Assembly (NCBI GenBank): GCA_027061805.1
Contig: JAMOWA010000037.1
Location: 1 to 44,520 of the forward strand
Direction of reading: 5' to 3'
Length of the DNA: 44,520 nt
Source: Thermoanaerobaculia bacterium
GTDB taxonomy: Bacteria > Acidobacteriota > Thermoanaerobaculia > Thermoanaerobaculales > Sulfomarinibacteraceae
Under the pieces are notes generated by a model that was not told the origin of the DNA, did not search any database, and was given only the letters and a program-made list of their open reading frames with translations. Both the position numbers and the translations under genes were made by a program. This document shows, piece after piece, positions 32,626-41,074 of this stretch. Every line of letters starts with the position of its first letter. The first letter of the stretch is position 1.

Positions 32626-34851
32626 TCACACCTTGATGAGCTCGGCGTAGGGGCCGGGCACGTCCTTCATCTCGTCGTGGGTGCCGCGCTGCACGATCTT
32701 GCCGCGGTCCAGCACGATGATCTCGTCGGCGTCACGGATGGTGCTGAGCCGGTGGGCCACGATGATGCACGTGCAGCCCCGCCGCCTCAGGCTGTCGTCC
32801 ACCCAGCGCTCGGTGGTGGGGTCCAGGGCGCTGGTGGCCTCATCCAGGATGACGATGGTGGGGTTGCCCACCAGGGCCCTGGCGATCTCCAGCCGCTGGC
32901 GCTGGCCTCCACTGAAGTTGGTCCCGTTCTCGTTGACCTCCGAGTGGTACTTGCCCGTACGGGACTGGACGTCGTCGTCGATGGCGGCATCCCGGCAGGC
33001 CGAGGTCACGGCCTTGATGGGGATGGTGGAATCCCACATGGTGATGTTCTCGTAGATGGTTCCGGCGAAGAGGAAGATCTCCTGGTCCACCACGGCCAGG
33101 GAGTTCCGGATGAGGCTGGCCGGGAGCTCTTCCCGGGGGATGTCGTCGAAGAGGATCTGGCCGCTCCAGGGCCTGTGGAGGCCGGCCACCATGCGGGCGA
33201 TGGTGGACTTGCCGCTCCCGCTCCGTCCCACCAGCGCCACACGCTGGCCCGGCTGGATCACGAGGTTGAAGTCCTCGATGAGCGGCTTGCCCAGCGGGTT
33301 GAAGCCGAAGCAGACGTTCCGGAGCTCCACCTTGCCCGAGAGCTTGAGCTGGCCGTCCGGCCCCGTGGTGATGGAGGGGGCCGAGACCTCGGTGACCTCC
33401 CGGGTGTACTCCTCGTCCATGGGGTACTCGAGGACGTCGTCCAGGCGGTTCATGTCGGCCTCGAGCTCCTGGAGGGTGGCCCCGAAGCTCACGAAGGTGT
33501 TGAGGGGTTTGGTGAAGCTGGCCATGAGGCTCTGGTAGGCCACCAGCATGCCCACGGTGAGCTGCCCGTCCATGACCTTGAGGGAACCCAGGAGGAGGAT
33601 GGTGGCGGTGGTGAGCGTGCTCACCAGGGGCGGCACGGCGTTGACCAGCTGGGTCCACAGGCCCAGCTCCTGCTCGGCCTTGAGGGACTTGGCCTGGTAC
33701 CCGGCCCACCGCGAGAAGAACTCCGATTCCGAGCCCGAGGCCTTCAGGGTGTCGATGATCCTGAGGCCGTTCATGGCGGTTCCGGTGAGCTTCCCGGCCT
33801 CCTGGAGGAGCCTCCGGCTGGCGTCCACGCGCTTGCGCGCCACCAGCTTCACCGCCACGATGTTGGCCATGGCGATGACGATGCAGACCAGCGTCAACCC
33901 GATGTCGTAGAGGAACATGAGCAGCGCGTAGAAGACCACGAGGACGCAGTCGAGGATGGTCGTGGCCAGCTTGCCCGAGACGATCTGGGCCACCTTGTTG
34001 TTGATCTGGACGCGGGAGCCGATCTCCCCGGCGTAGCGCTGGGAGAAGTAGGAGACGGGAAGCCGGAGGATGTGGTTGAAGAAGTCGCTGGACGTGATGA
34101 TGGCCAGCTTGGTCTCCATGCGGAGCAGGTAGTACTCCTGGAGCCAGGTGAGCCCCATCCGGACGAGGGCGGTGAGGCCCATCCCGAAGAGGAGGGGGCG
34201 GATGAAGGACTCGCGTCCCGCCACGAGGTACTCATCGATGAAGACCCGCGAGAAGGTGGGGACGACGAGCCCGGGGATCACCAGGAACAGGCCACACAGC
34301 ACGATGAACAGGAGGGCGGTCTCGTGTCCCTCCAGTCGCCGCTTGAGGGCCGGGATGATGGTGCGTTTCTGTCCACCCTTGACGAAATCGGGACCGGGCT
34401 TGAAGGTGAGCACCACTCCCGAGAAGGAGGCGTCCAGCTCCTCCAGCGTGATGACGCGCGGACCCGTGGCGGGATCGTTGAGGTAGGCCTTGCCGTTCTT
34501 GAACCCCTCCAGCACCAGGAAGTGGTTGAAGTTCCAGAACAGGATGACGGGCAGCTCGATGTCCCAGAGCCGATCCAGGTCGTACTTGTAGCCCTTGGCC
34601 TCGAGCCCGTACTTCCGGGCCGCCTTGAGCACGTTGGAGGCCTTGCTCCCATCGCGGGAGACCCCGCACTCCACCCTGAGCTCCTCCAGGGGAACCCACC
34701 GCCCCCAGTAGGCGAGGATCATGGCCAGGGCGGCGGCGCCGCATTCCACGGCCTCCATCTGGAGGATGGTGGGCACCTTGGCCCGGCGGTTCTTCACCTT
34801 CGGGTAGGTGGTGGGTTCGAGCGCCTGATCCTGATCGTTGGCCATCGTCAC
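32626..34851 (-). CDS. NHLM-type peptidase-containing ABC exporter (C39)
   Basis: This 741-residue protein cuts double-glycine leaders and exports the product. The C39 peptidase (about 20-150) has Cys37 in EAVECGAAAL, His110 in NFNHFLVLEG and Asp126 in YLNDPATGP, the complete catalytic set. Six membrane helices (about 175-440) and the ATPase follow, with GRSGSGKST near 541-549, FSGGQ near 645-649 and VILDEATSALD. The start is either the GTG at 34851, directly after the HlyD stop, or the ATG six bases on. The expected substrate is the GG precursor at the window's right end. Confidence 0.93.
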   Translation of the reverse strand: MTMANDQDQALEPTTYPKVKNRRAKVPTILQMEAVECGAAALAMILAYWGRWVPLEELRVECGVSRDGSKASNVLKAARKYGLEAKGYKYDLDRLWDIELPVILFWNFNHFLVLEGFKNGKAYLNDPATGPRVITLEELDASFSGVVLTFKPGPDFVKGGQKRTIIPALKRRLEGHETALLFIVLCGLFLVIPGLVVPTFSRVFIDEYLVAGRESFIRPLLFGMGLTALVRMGLTWLQEYYLLRMETKLAIITSSDFFNHILRLPVSYFSQRYAGEIGSRVQINNKVAQIVSGKLATTILDCVLVVFYALLMFLYDIGLTLVCIVIAMANIVAVKLVARKRVDASRRLLQEAGKLTGTAMNGLRIIDTLKASGSESEFFSRWAGYQAKSLKAEQELGLWTQLVNAVPPLVSTLTTATILLLGSLKVMDGQLTVGMLVAYQSLMASFTKPLNTFVSFGATLQELEADMNRLDDVLEYPMDEEYTREVTEVSAPSITTGPDGQLKLSGKVELRNVCFGFNPLGKPLIEDFNLVIQPGQRVALVGRSGSGKSTIARMVAGLHRPWSGQILFDDIPREELPASLIRNSLAVVDQEIFLFAGTIYENITMWDSTIPIKAVTSACRDAAIDDDVQSRTGKYHSEVNENGTNFSGGQRQRLEIARALVGNPTIVILDEATSALDPTTERWVDDSLRRRGCTCIIVAHRLSTIRDADEIIVLDRGKIVQRGTHDEMKDVPGPYAELIKV

Positions 34852-36000
34852 CTAGCTCAGTCCGAGGGTTCTACGGAAGATCGGGAGCACGTACGAGATG
34901 GGCCGTTTCTTCTCCACGGTCACGTTCCCCGTGCAGATGGTTCCGCTGAAGACCTTCATGGGTGGTCCCTTGGAGGAGGACCACGCGAAACCGCTGGGGG
35001 TGGTGGGATCCAGGAGGAGCTCCACCGCCACCTCGATGGGAGCGGTCTTGCCCGTCAGCTCCTGGATGAGCTTCTCGTTGCGGAGCACGCGGCGCAGGCC
35101 CTCGGGGGTGACGGGGTAGTCCGAGACCGTCTCGACCCTGCCGAGCATGAAGCCGTACTCCTCCGGCCGCACGGTGGTGGGGGAGACGTAGACCTCCATG
35201 CCGGGCCGGACCTTCTTCCCCTCGGCAGCGGGGATGTAGATGATGGCCTTGATGGGCTTCTCGGCGGATTCCAGCGTCACGAGACGGCTGCCTGCGCGGA
35301 CCTGGTCCCCGGCCTCCACGGCGACCTCCACCACGCGTCCCGAGAAGGGGCTGACGATGTTGGAGGTGGCCTCCAGCTCGTTCTCCAGCTCCTTGAGCTG
35401 CTGGCGCACGTCCTCGACGCGGTTGCCCACCCCTGCCTGCTGGGCCTGGAGCTGGGCGATGTTCTGTTCCACGGCGGTGAGCTCCGCCCGCGTTCGCATG
35501 AGCGTGGTGTTGGTGAGCAGACCCTTGGCCACCATCTCCTCCTGGGTGGCGATCTTCCTGCGGAGCTCCGTGGCCTGGGACCGGTACCGGGAGAGGAGGC
35601 GCCGCTGGGCCGAGGTCTGGCGGCTTCCCTGGCTCTCCAGCCGGGCGAGGTCGTCGCGGGTGTTCTGGATCTTCAGGCGGAGGGCGGGACGGTCGAGACG
35701 AGCGATGACGGTACCCTTCTCGATGAAGTCCCCGGGACGGACGAGGACCTCGGAGAGCCGCCCGCTGGTGGTGCTCGTGATGTCCAGCACCGACTCGCCG
35801 CGGATCAGCATGCCCTTCCCCGTGACCTTGATGGAGATGGTTCCCACCACGCTCCAGACGATGATCGCGAGGAGGAGGCAGCCGATGGCGCCCAGCGCCA
35901 GCCACCCCGCGGGGGAGGTGATGTGCATGAGCTCGTCGAGTCGCTCCGGTGAGGAGAGTTTCTCGAGCGCCGCCTTGCGGAAGAGCTTGCTGGGATCCAT
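34852..36000 (-). CDS. HlyD-family periplasmic adaptor of the NHLM export system
   Basis: This 382-residue protein is started here at MDPSKLFRKAAL (ATG complement of 35998-36000); an upstream frame would overlap the TolC gene. A short cytoplasmic part is followed by one membrane helix (GWLALGAIGCLLLAIIVWSVVG). Next come a lipoyl/barrel half (GESVLDITSTTSGRLSEVLVRPGDFIEKG), a long alpha-hairpin (about 125-220), the second lipoyl half (VSPFSGRVVEVAVEAGDQVRAG) and a beta-barrel. It should bridge the inner-membrane exporters to the TolC proteins. It is adjacent to, and stops on, the C39 exporter start. Confidence 0.88.
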   Translation of the reverse strand: MDPSKLFRKAALEKLSSPERLDELMHITSPAGWLALGAIGCLLLAIIVWSVVGTISIKVTGKGMLIRGESVLDITSTTSGRLSEVLVRPGDFIEKGTVIARLDRPALRLKIQNTRDDLARLESQGSRQTSAQRRLLSRYRSQATELRRKIATQEEMVAKGLLTNTTLMRTRAELTAVEQNIAQLQAQQAGVGNRVEDVRQQLKELENELEATSNIVSPFSGRVVEVAVEAGDQVRAGSRLVTLESAEKPIKAIIYIPAAEGKKVRPGMEVYVSPTTVRPEEYGFMLGRVETVSDYPVTPEGLRRVLRNEKLIQELTGKTAPIEVAVELLLDPTTPSGFAWSSSKGPPMKVFSGTICTGNVTVEKKRPISYVLPIFRRTLGLS

Positions 36001-36031
36001 GAGTAGTTTTCCCCGGCCTGTCAGCCTGTGC

Positions 36032-38029
36032 TCATGATGTGACCCCCCCGGCCACATCGAGGTCCGAGAGGTGGAGCCCCTCCACGATCACGTGCCCCTC
36101 GTCGATCCGGAGATCGACCAGCGTTCCGGTCTCGAAGCGGAGCCGTGTCAGCAGGGATGCCATGTTCTGGCGTGCGCCCACCAGGAGGATTTCCTGCTGA
36201 ACCTGTTGCTCCTGGGTCAGGATGAGGTCGATGGCGGTGCTTTCACCCGCCTCGAACCTCTGGATCTCGGCATCGAGCGCGGCGTTCTGCCGTTCCAGAC
36301 CCCGGGCCCTCTTGAGGACCTCGGCCATGGCCTTCTGGAGCGAGACGGCCAGGTCCTCCACGGTGTTGAGGATGGTCCTCTCCAGATCGCGCCGCTGGAT
36401 CCGCCCCTGTTCCTCCAGGGACCGGGCCTGCATGAAGCGGCCCTGTGCCACCCTGTTGGCGAAGGGGAGCTCGAAGTCCAGCACCACGCGGAAGCTCGGC
36501 CCCGCTGCGAAGTCGGTGATGGCGTTGCCCCAGCCCTTGAAGAAATCGGTGGCCTGGGTGATGTCGCCCCCCTCCTCGAGGCCGGCGTACGCGAAACCGA
36601 GCTGGAGATCCACCCGCCGCTTGAGGTCGAAGCGGGCGGCCTCCGACAGGATCCTCGAGGCCTCCAGACGGTCGGCGGCCGCTGCGAGGTCGTAGCGGCG
36701 TTCCAGGGCCATCCGCCCGAGCTCGCCGGGGTCCCAGGCCGGGATCTCGAAGTCCGGCGGGAGCATGGGGAGAGCGTCGGCCGCCAGCGGCGCCTGTTCG
36801 ATGTCGGAGACCTCGACGCCCATGGCGTCGGCCAGGGACACGCGGGCGCTGATCACGCCCTGCCGTGCCGCGGCCACGGAGCCGCGGGTCCGCTCGAGCC
36901 TGGCCCTCACGAAGTCGAGGTCGGCTCTCGGGAGCTCGTCCGCGGCCACCAGGGACTTCGCCATCTCCAGCAACCGTTGCTCCAGGGCCTCGGACGCCTC
37001 GAGGAGGTGGAGGCGTTCCTGGGCCGCCGCGAGGCTCCAGTAGGCGAGGGCGACGGCCTGGACCTGTGCAGCGATGGTGTGGGCCTCGCTCTCGAGGGCT
37101 GCCCTGGCGCTCGCCTGCGCCGCCCGCTCGGGGGCTCCGGTGGACACGGTGCCCCGCCCCTTGCCCAGGGGAATATCGAGGGTGAGCCCGAGGACCGACC
37201 GGACCGTGTCGGGGATCCCCTTGCCCCCGTAGCTGGGACTCCGGGGCTTGCCGTGGTAGTTGTCCTGGACCGAGGTCAGCATGACGGTGGGCTGCAGGAG
37301 CATGCCGTTGCGGAAGAGCTTGGCCAGCCGGAGGTCGAGGGAGACCGTCAGGGTGTCGTTGAGGGTGGGGATCATCCCCATCTTCCGGAGGTTCTCCCGC
37401 TGGGTGTAGGCGGTGATGTTGAGGATGTCCACGATGTTGGCGGCCTCCCGGCGGTTGGCTTCGACGAGGGCGGCCGCGATGTCCTCGGCTCCGGAGGCCT
37501 CGGCGAGGGACAGGAACAGCTCCATGTTGGCCTGCTGTCTGGCGGAGATGCAGATGGGCCGGTTCCCGATGGTGAGGTCGAATCCCCGTCCGCAGTCGGC
37601 GAAGACGAAGCCCTCCTCGCTCTCGTTCAGCTGGCGCTCCAGGTCATCGGCCACGCTCTGGAGGTTCTCGGCGAGGATCCGGAACAGGTCCCTCTTCTGC
37701 TTCTCGGCGTCGAGCTGGGCCTGGGTGAGGTGGATCCGGTTGTACTCGGCGGAGAAGATCATGCCCAGGCCGAGGTCGAAGGGGCCCGTGTTCTGCCGGA
37801 GCAGGCCCTCGGAGGCCAGGGTGTTCTCGCGGGCCAGCTGGATGGTGGGGTTCCGGGAGAGCGCGATGCGGGCCGCGTCCGGGAGTGCGATGGCCCCGCC
37901 GGATGCGGCCTGTTCCTGTCGGGCCGGCTCGGCTTCCTGAGCGGCTGGTGTGGCGATCGGCGTCAGGACCAGACCCGCCGCGAGGAGGCCCGCCGGCAGG
38001 CAACGGAGCGGTGGAGGCATGGTGCGCAT
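36032..38029 (-). CDS. TolC-family outer-membrane factor, copy 1
   Basis: This 665-residue protein has a signal peptide (PPPLRCLPAGLLAAGLVLTPIATPAAQ). Two outer-membrane-efflux repeats follow, with typical long helices (ALAYWSLAAAQERLHLLEASEALEQRLLEMAKSLVAADELPRADLDFVRARLERTRG; second half EQGRIQRRDLERTILNTVEDLAVSLQ). It is longer than E. coli TolC (about 490) because of an insert at roughly residues 90-230. It lies between the second TolC and the HlyD adaptor, so it is the likely outer-membrane channel of the RiPP exporter. Confidence 0.85.
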   Translation of the reverse strand: MRTMPPPLRCLPAGLLAAGLVLTPIATPAAQEAEPARQEQAASGGAIALPDAARIALSRNPTIQLARENTLASEGLLRQNTGPFDLGLGMIFSAEYNRIHLTQAQLDAEKQKRDLFRILAENLQSVADDLERQLNESEEGFVFADCGRGFDLTIGNRPICISARQQANMELFLSLAEASGAEDIAAALVEANRREAANIVDILNITAYTQRENLRKMGMIPTLNDTLTVSLDLRLAKLFRNGMLLQPTVMLTSVQDNYHGKPRSPSYGGKGIPDTVRSVLGLTLDIPLGKGRGTVSTGAPERAAQASARAALESEAHTIAAQVQAVALAYWSLAAAQERLHLLEASEALEQRLLEMAKSLVAADELPRADLDFVRARLERTRGSVAAARQGVISARVSLADAMGVEVSDIEQAPLAADALPMLPPDFEIPAWDPGELGRMALERRYDLAAAADRLEASRILSEAARFDLKRRVDLQLGFAYAGLEEGGDITQATDFFKGWGNAITDFAAGPSFRVVLDFELPFANRVAQGRFMQARSLEEQGRIQRRDLERTILNTVEDLAVSLQKAMAEVLKRARGLERQNAALDAEIQRFEAGESTAIDLILTQEQQVQQEILLVGARQNMASLLTRLRFETGTLVDLRIDEGHVIVEGLHLSDLDVAGGVTS

Positions 38030-38042
38030 GGTCCACCTCCCC

Positions 38043-40016
38043 TCAATCCACCCGGGGCGGCGTGACGAGGTCGGCAGCGGCGATGGAACCGCTTCCTCCC
38101 GCCTCGGTGAGCAGCGTGCCCGTCTCGTAGCGGAGACGTGCCAGGAGCCTGGCGTAGGTCGCCTCGGCAGCCACGAGGGACAGCTGGGCCGTGAGCTGGC
38201 GCTGCTCGGTGGTGATCGTGTCGATCACCGTCGAGGCCGAGAGACGCAGACGCTCCATCTCGGTCTCCACGGCGCGTCCGTAGGCTTCCACGGCGGCCCT
38301 GTAGCGCGCCACCTGACGGGCCGCCTCGCCGAGAGTGCGGGCCGCCTCCACGACATTGAGCCCGATGAGCCGTTCCAGGTTGGCGTTGGAGATCCGGGCC
38401 TGTCGGTAGAGGGCCTCCTGCTGGGCGAGGCGGCCCTCCTGGATGTTGTTGGCGAAGGGGTAGTCCACGTTGAGGGCGATCCGGCCGCTGGGTCCCGCCC
38501 AGTCCCCGGTCAGCGAGTCCTTGATGCCGGTGCCGGCGGCGTAGCTCTCGCCCAGACCGCTGGCCGAGACCTCCAGCTCCAGGTCGAACACCCGCCTGAG
38601 ATCCAGGAGGGCCGCACGGCTGAGCACCTTCCCGGAGCTCTCGAGGAGCCGGGATGCCCTCAGGTCGAGGCGGCGCTCCAGGGCCACGGAAACCAGGGGC
38701 TGCGGGGAGAGTGACCGCAAGAGGTCGTCGCCGGGAAGAGCGGGGAAGCCGTCGGAGGCCAGCGGGGCGATCCCCTCGCCCCGAAGCTCGAGGCCGATGG
38801 CGTTGGCCAGCGCGATCCGGGCCGTCTGCAGACGCCGCCTGGCCGCCTCCACACCGGCCTCGACCTCGGCGACCCGGGCCTCGGTGCGGGCCAGCTCCGA
38901 CCTCGGGATCTCGTCGGCGTCGATGAGCGTCCGGGTGGTCTCGAGGATCTTCCGGTTCAGCTCGAGCGAGGTCTCCAGCACCTGGAGGCTCTCCTGGGCG
39001 GCCACCACGTCCCAGTACGCCAGCAGCGTGGTGTAGGCGTTGAAGGACACGGCGTGGGCGAGGGCCGCCTCGCTGGCCTCGTGGTCGATCTGTGCCGCAC
39101 GCTCCCTCGCGCCGGTGGACTCCACGCCCCGTCCGCGGCCGAGGGGGATGAGGACCCGGAAGCCCAGGGTGGAGGTGTAGGCATCGATCACCCCCATCCC
39201 CCCGTCGTCCACGTCATGTTTCTTGCCCTTGTAGTTGGCGCCGGTGCCCGTGAGATCGTAGAAGGCCGAGATCGAGATGCCACTCCGGAACTGCCTGTCG
39301 AGACTCAGGTTGAAGTTGGCGTTGAAGCTCTGGATCACGTCGGGCACGTCGCCGAGCCGGTCCAGCTTGCCGGAGAGATCACTCTCGGTCTCCAGTGCCT
39401 GGGCAAGCCCCTCCTCGACGGCCTGGGCCTGCCTGTCGAGGAACTCGAGGATGGCGTCGCGGAAGGCGTCCTTCTGGTCCTCCGGTGCTGTCTCGTACAT
39501 CTGGATGAGGAGCTCGTACTGTGCCTGGGCGATGGGATCCGTGAAGCCCACGGAGCCGGGGTCGCCGCCGGATTCCCAGACGTCCCGGACGTCGTTGAGC
39601 TCGCCGAGGCTCCTCTGGTACTCCTCGATGGCGTTGCGCGCGGTGTCGAGCCGATCGGCGAGGTCGTCCCTCCGCTTCTGCTCCGCCTTCTTCTCCTTGG
39701 CGGTGAGCCGGCTCTGGGTGTACTCGTAGGAGAGCCCGCCGTAGAGGGTGGTGTCGAACTGGCCGGTGGCCTCGGTGGCGAGTCCCAGCCTGAACATCGT
39801 GTTCTCCTCCTGGAGCCGGATGTTGGGCTGGTGTTCCAGGGTCATCTTCACGGCGTCCAGGGCCGAGATGGTCCCCGTGGTGACGATCCCGGGCTCCCAG
39901 ACCCGGGCCTGTCCGGTGACGGGAGTGCTCTCCCCGGCCACCAGGGGCATGGCAAGCCCGAACAGAGTCACTGCGAACGCTGCCAATACGATGGTGATCG
40001 TCGTGCCTGGCTTCAT
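38043..40016 (-). CDS. TolC-family outer-membrane factor, copy 2
   Basis: This 657-residue protein has a signal peptide (ITIVLAAFAVTLFGLAMPLVAG). It shares the architecture of copy 1, including matching segments such as TLEHQPNIRLQEENTMFRLGL against LSRNPTIQLARENTLASEGLL, GRGRGVESTGARERAAQ against GKGRGTVSTGAPERAAQ, and LIDADEIPRSELARTEARVAE. It has a similar mid insert rich in Lys/Glu/Arg. It overlaps the GNAT gene by ATGA. The paralogues are clearly diverged, which suggests two roles (for example a mixed trimer or two exporters) rather than a recent duplication. Confidence 0.85.
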   Translation of the reverse strand: MKPGTTITIVLAAFAVTLFGLAMPLVAGESTPVTGQARVWEPGIVTTGTISALDAVKMTLEHQPNIRLQEENTMFRLGLATEATGQFDTTLYGGLSYEYTQSRLTAKEKKAEQKRRDDLADRLDTARNAIEEYQRSLGELNDVRDVWESGGDPGSVGFTDPIAQAQYELLIQMYETAPEDQKDAFRDAILEFLDRQAQAVEEGLAQALETESDLSGKLDRLGDVPDVIQSFNANFNLSLDRQFRSGISISAFYDLTGTGANYKGKKHDVDDGGMGVIDAYTSTLGFRVLIPLGRGRGVESTGARERAAQIDHEASEAALAHAVSFNAYTTLLAYWDVVAAQESLQVLETSLELNRKILETTRTLIDADEIPRSELARTEARVAEVEAGVEAARRRLQTARIALANAIGLELRGEGIAPLASDGFPALPGDDLLRSLSPQPLVSVALERRLDLRASRLLESSGKVLSRAALLDLRRVFDLELEVSASGLGESYAAGTGIKDSLTGDWAGPSGRIALNVDYPFANNIQEGRLAQQEALYRQARISNANLERLIGLNVVEAARTLGEAARQVARYRAAVEAYGRAVETEMERLRLSASTVIDTITTEQRQLTAQLSLVAAEATYARLLARLRYETGTLLTEAGGSGSIAAADLVTPPRVD

Positions 40017-41074
40017 GGCTCCTCCTCCTTCGGATCGGCCCCTGCCGGTGTTCCCTGCCCGTGGCCAGCGGAACCCTGGTGGTCCCCGTCATCTCGCTGG
40101 CCGGTTCCGGACCGGGAGTGATCGTGGTCCTCACTCCCCACCTGGGGGAGGGTCAGTTTCTTCGAGGTGCCCCGCGTCTCGGCCGTGAGACCCACGTGGG
40201 GCGCGCACCTCCGGCGCACGAAGGCCACCATGGCCGGATGGTGGGCGGGGGCGACCAGCGTGCCGGTGGTGAAGGACGTACCCTTCATGCGGCGCAGGGA
40301 CTCGGCGTACAGGGTGATGAGCAGGCCCCTCCGCCCGAGCTCGGGGTGGATGAAGCTGCAGGTGTAGCGCAGGAAGTGGGGCCCCAGGGCGTGGTTGATG
40401 ATCCAGCCCACGATGGCGCCGTGCCTCCGGAGGGCCATGCTCGTCACGGGCTCGAAGCCGTCCGCCTCGAAGTCCCACGGCCGCAGGTCCTCCGCGATCC
40501 AGCCGGTGACCGCGTCCGAGGCCTTCAGAGCGGCCTTCTCGGTGTCGGTCACCTCCGCCCATGGGATCGCCTCGAAACCGGGACGGACCCTGAGGCGCAT
40601 CCAGGGAATCCGGTCCAGGTCCTCCACCGAGAAGCGGACCAGCACCGTCCGTAGGGTGGGCTGATCCCAGCCCAGCCGGGTGAAGATCCGTTCCACAGCC
40701 GTGGTGGAGGCCTTGCCCGTGGTGTACACGGCCCTGATCCGCTCGAAGCCGCGCCGTGCCACCTCGCGCTCGGTGGCGGCGGTGAGGAGTGTGCCGAGGC
40801 CCTGGCCGCGAAGGGAGGGCGACACCCACAGGGACAGGAGCTCCGGATCACGGCCCGACTCGACCGGAAGCTCCGACAGGGCCAGGCCAGCCGGTCGATC
40901 CCCCACGAAGAGGCCGATGGCCAGGGGTTGGATCCGGGGAGCGTTCCGTGCGTCTTCGTGCCGGGTCGTCGGGGTGAGCGCGAGGAGATGGCGGTAGGCC
41001 GGGAAGGTCATCTCCCTGAAGGGCTCGCCCTCTCCGGGCTCCAGGACACCGAGCTGGGGATCCACGGGGCTCAT
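40013..41074 (-). CDS. Two-domain GNAT acyltransferase of the RiPP cluster
   Basis: This 353-residue protein has an N-terminal GNAT domain with the acyl-CoA pyrophosphate loop VSPSLRGQGLGTLL (about 84-97) and the characteristic YTTGKASTTAVERIFTRLGW. The second half (about 195-300) reads as a GNAT too (IHPELGRRGLLITLYAESL). Residues 311-353 are a His/Asp/Gly-rich tail. GNAT enzymes of this look occur in NHLP/Nif11 RiPP clusters; in selidamide pathways such enzymes attach fatty acyl groups to Lys or Orn side chains. Acylation of the core here (Lys1 or Lys12) is an inference. Overlaps on both sides fix it in the operon. Confidence 0.78.
   Translation of the reverse strand: MSPVDPQLGVLEPGEGEPFREMTFPAYRHLLALTPTTRHEDARNAPRIQPLAIGLFVGDRPAGLALSELPVESGRDPELLSLWVSPSLRGQGLGTLLTAATEREVARRGFERIRAVYTTGKASTTAVERIFTRLGWDQPTLRTVLVRFSVEDLDRIPWMRLRVRPGFEAIPWAEVTDTEKAALKASDAVTGWIAEDLRPWDFEADGFEPVTSMALRRHGAIVGWIINHALGPHFLRYTCSFIHPELGRRGLLITLYAESLRRMKGTSFTTGTLVAPAHHPAMVAFVRRRCAPHVGLTAETRGTSKKLTLPQVGSEDHDHSRSGTGQRDDGDHQGSAGHGQGTPAGADPKEEEP

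Noticed and set aside
32023-35952. A 1309-codon open frame on the plus strand
   Set aside because: It is antisense to the HlyD, C39-exporter and FHA-exporter genes, and its translation is low-complexity Gly/His/Asp/Glu-rich sequence with no family pattern. Long antisense frames are expected at this GC content.
40013-40150. The His/Asp/Gly-rich tail of the GNAT as a second precursor peptide
   Set aside because: It is in frame with the GNAT, has no double-glycine leader or Cys, and no separate start; it is more likely a disordered tail.
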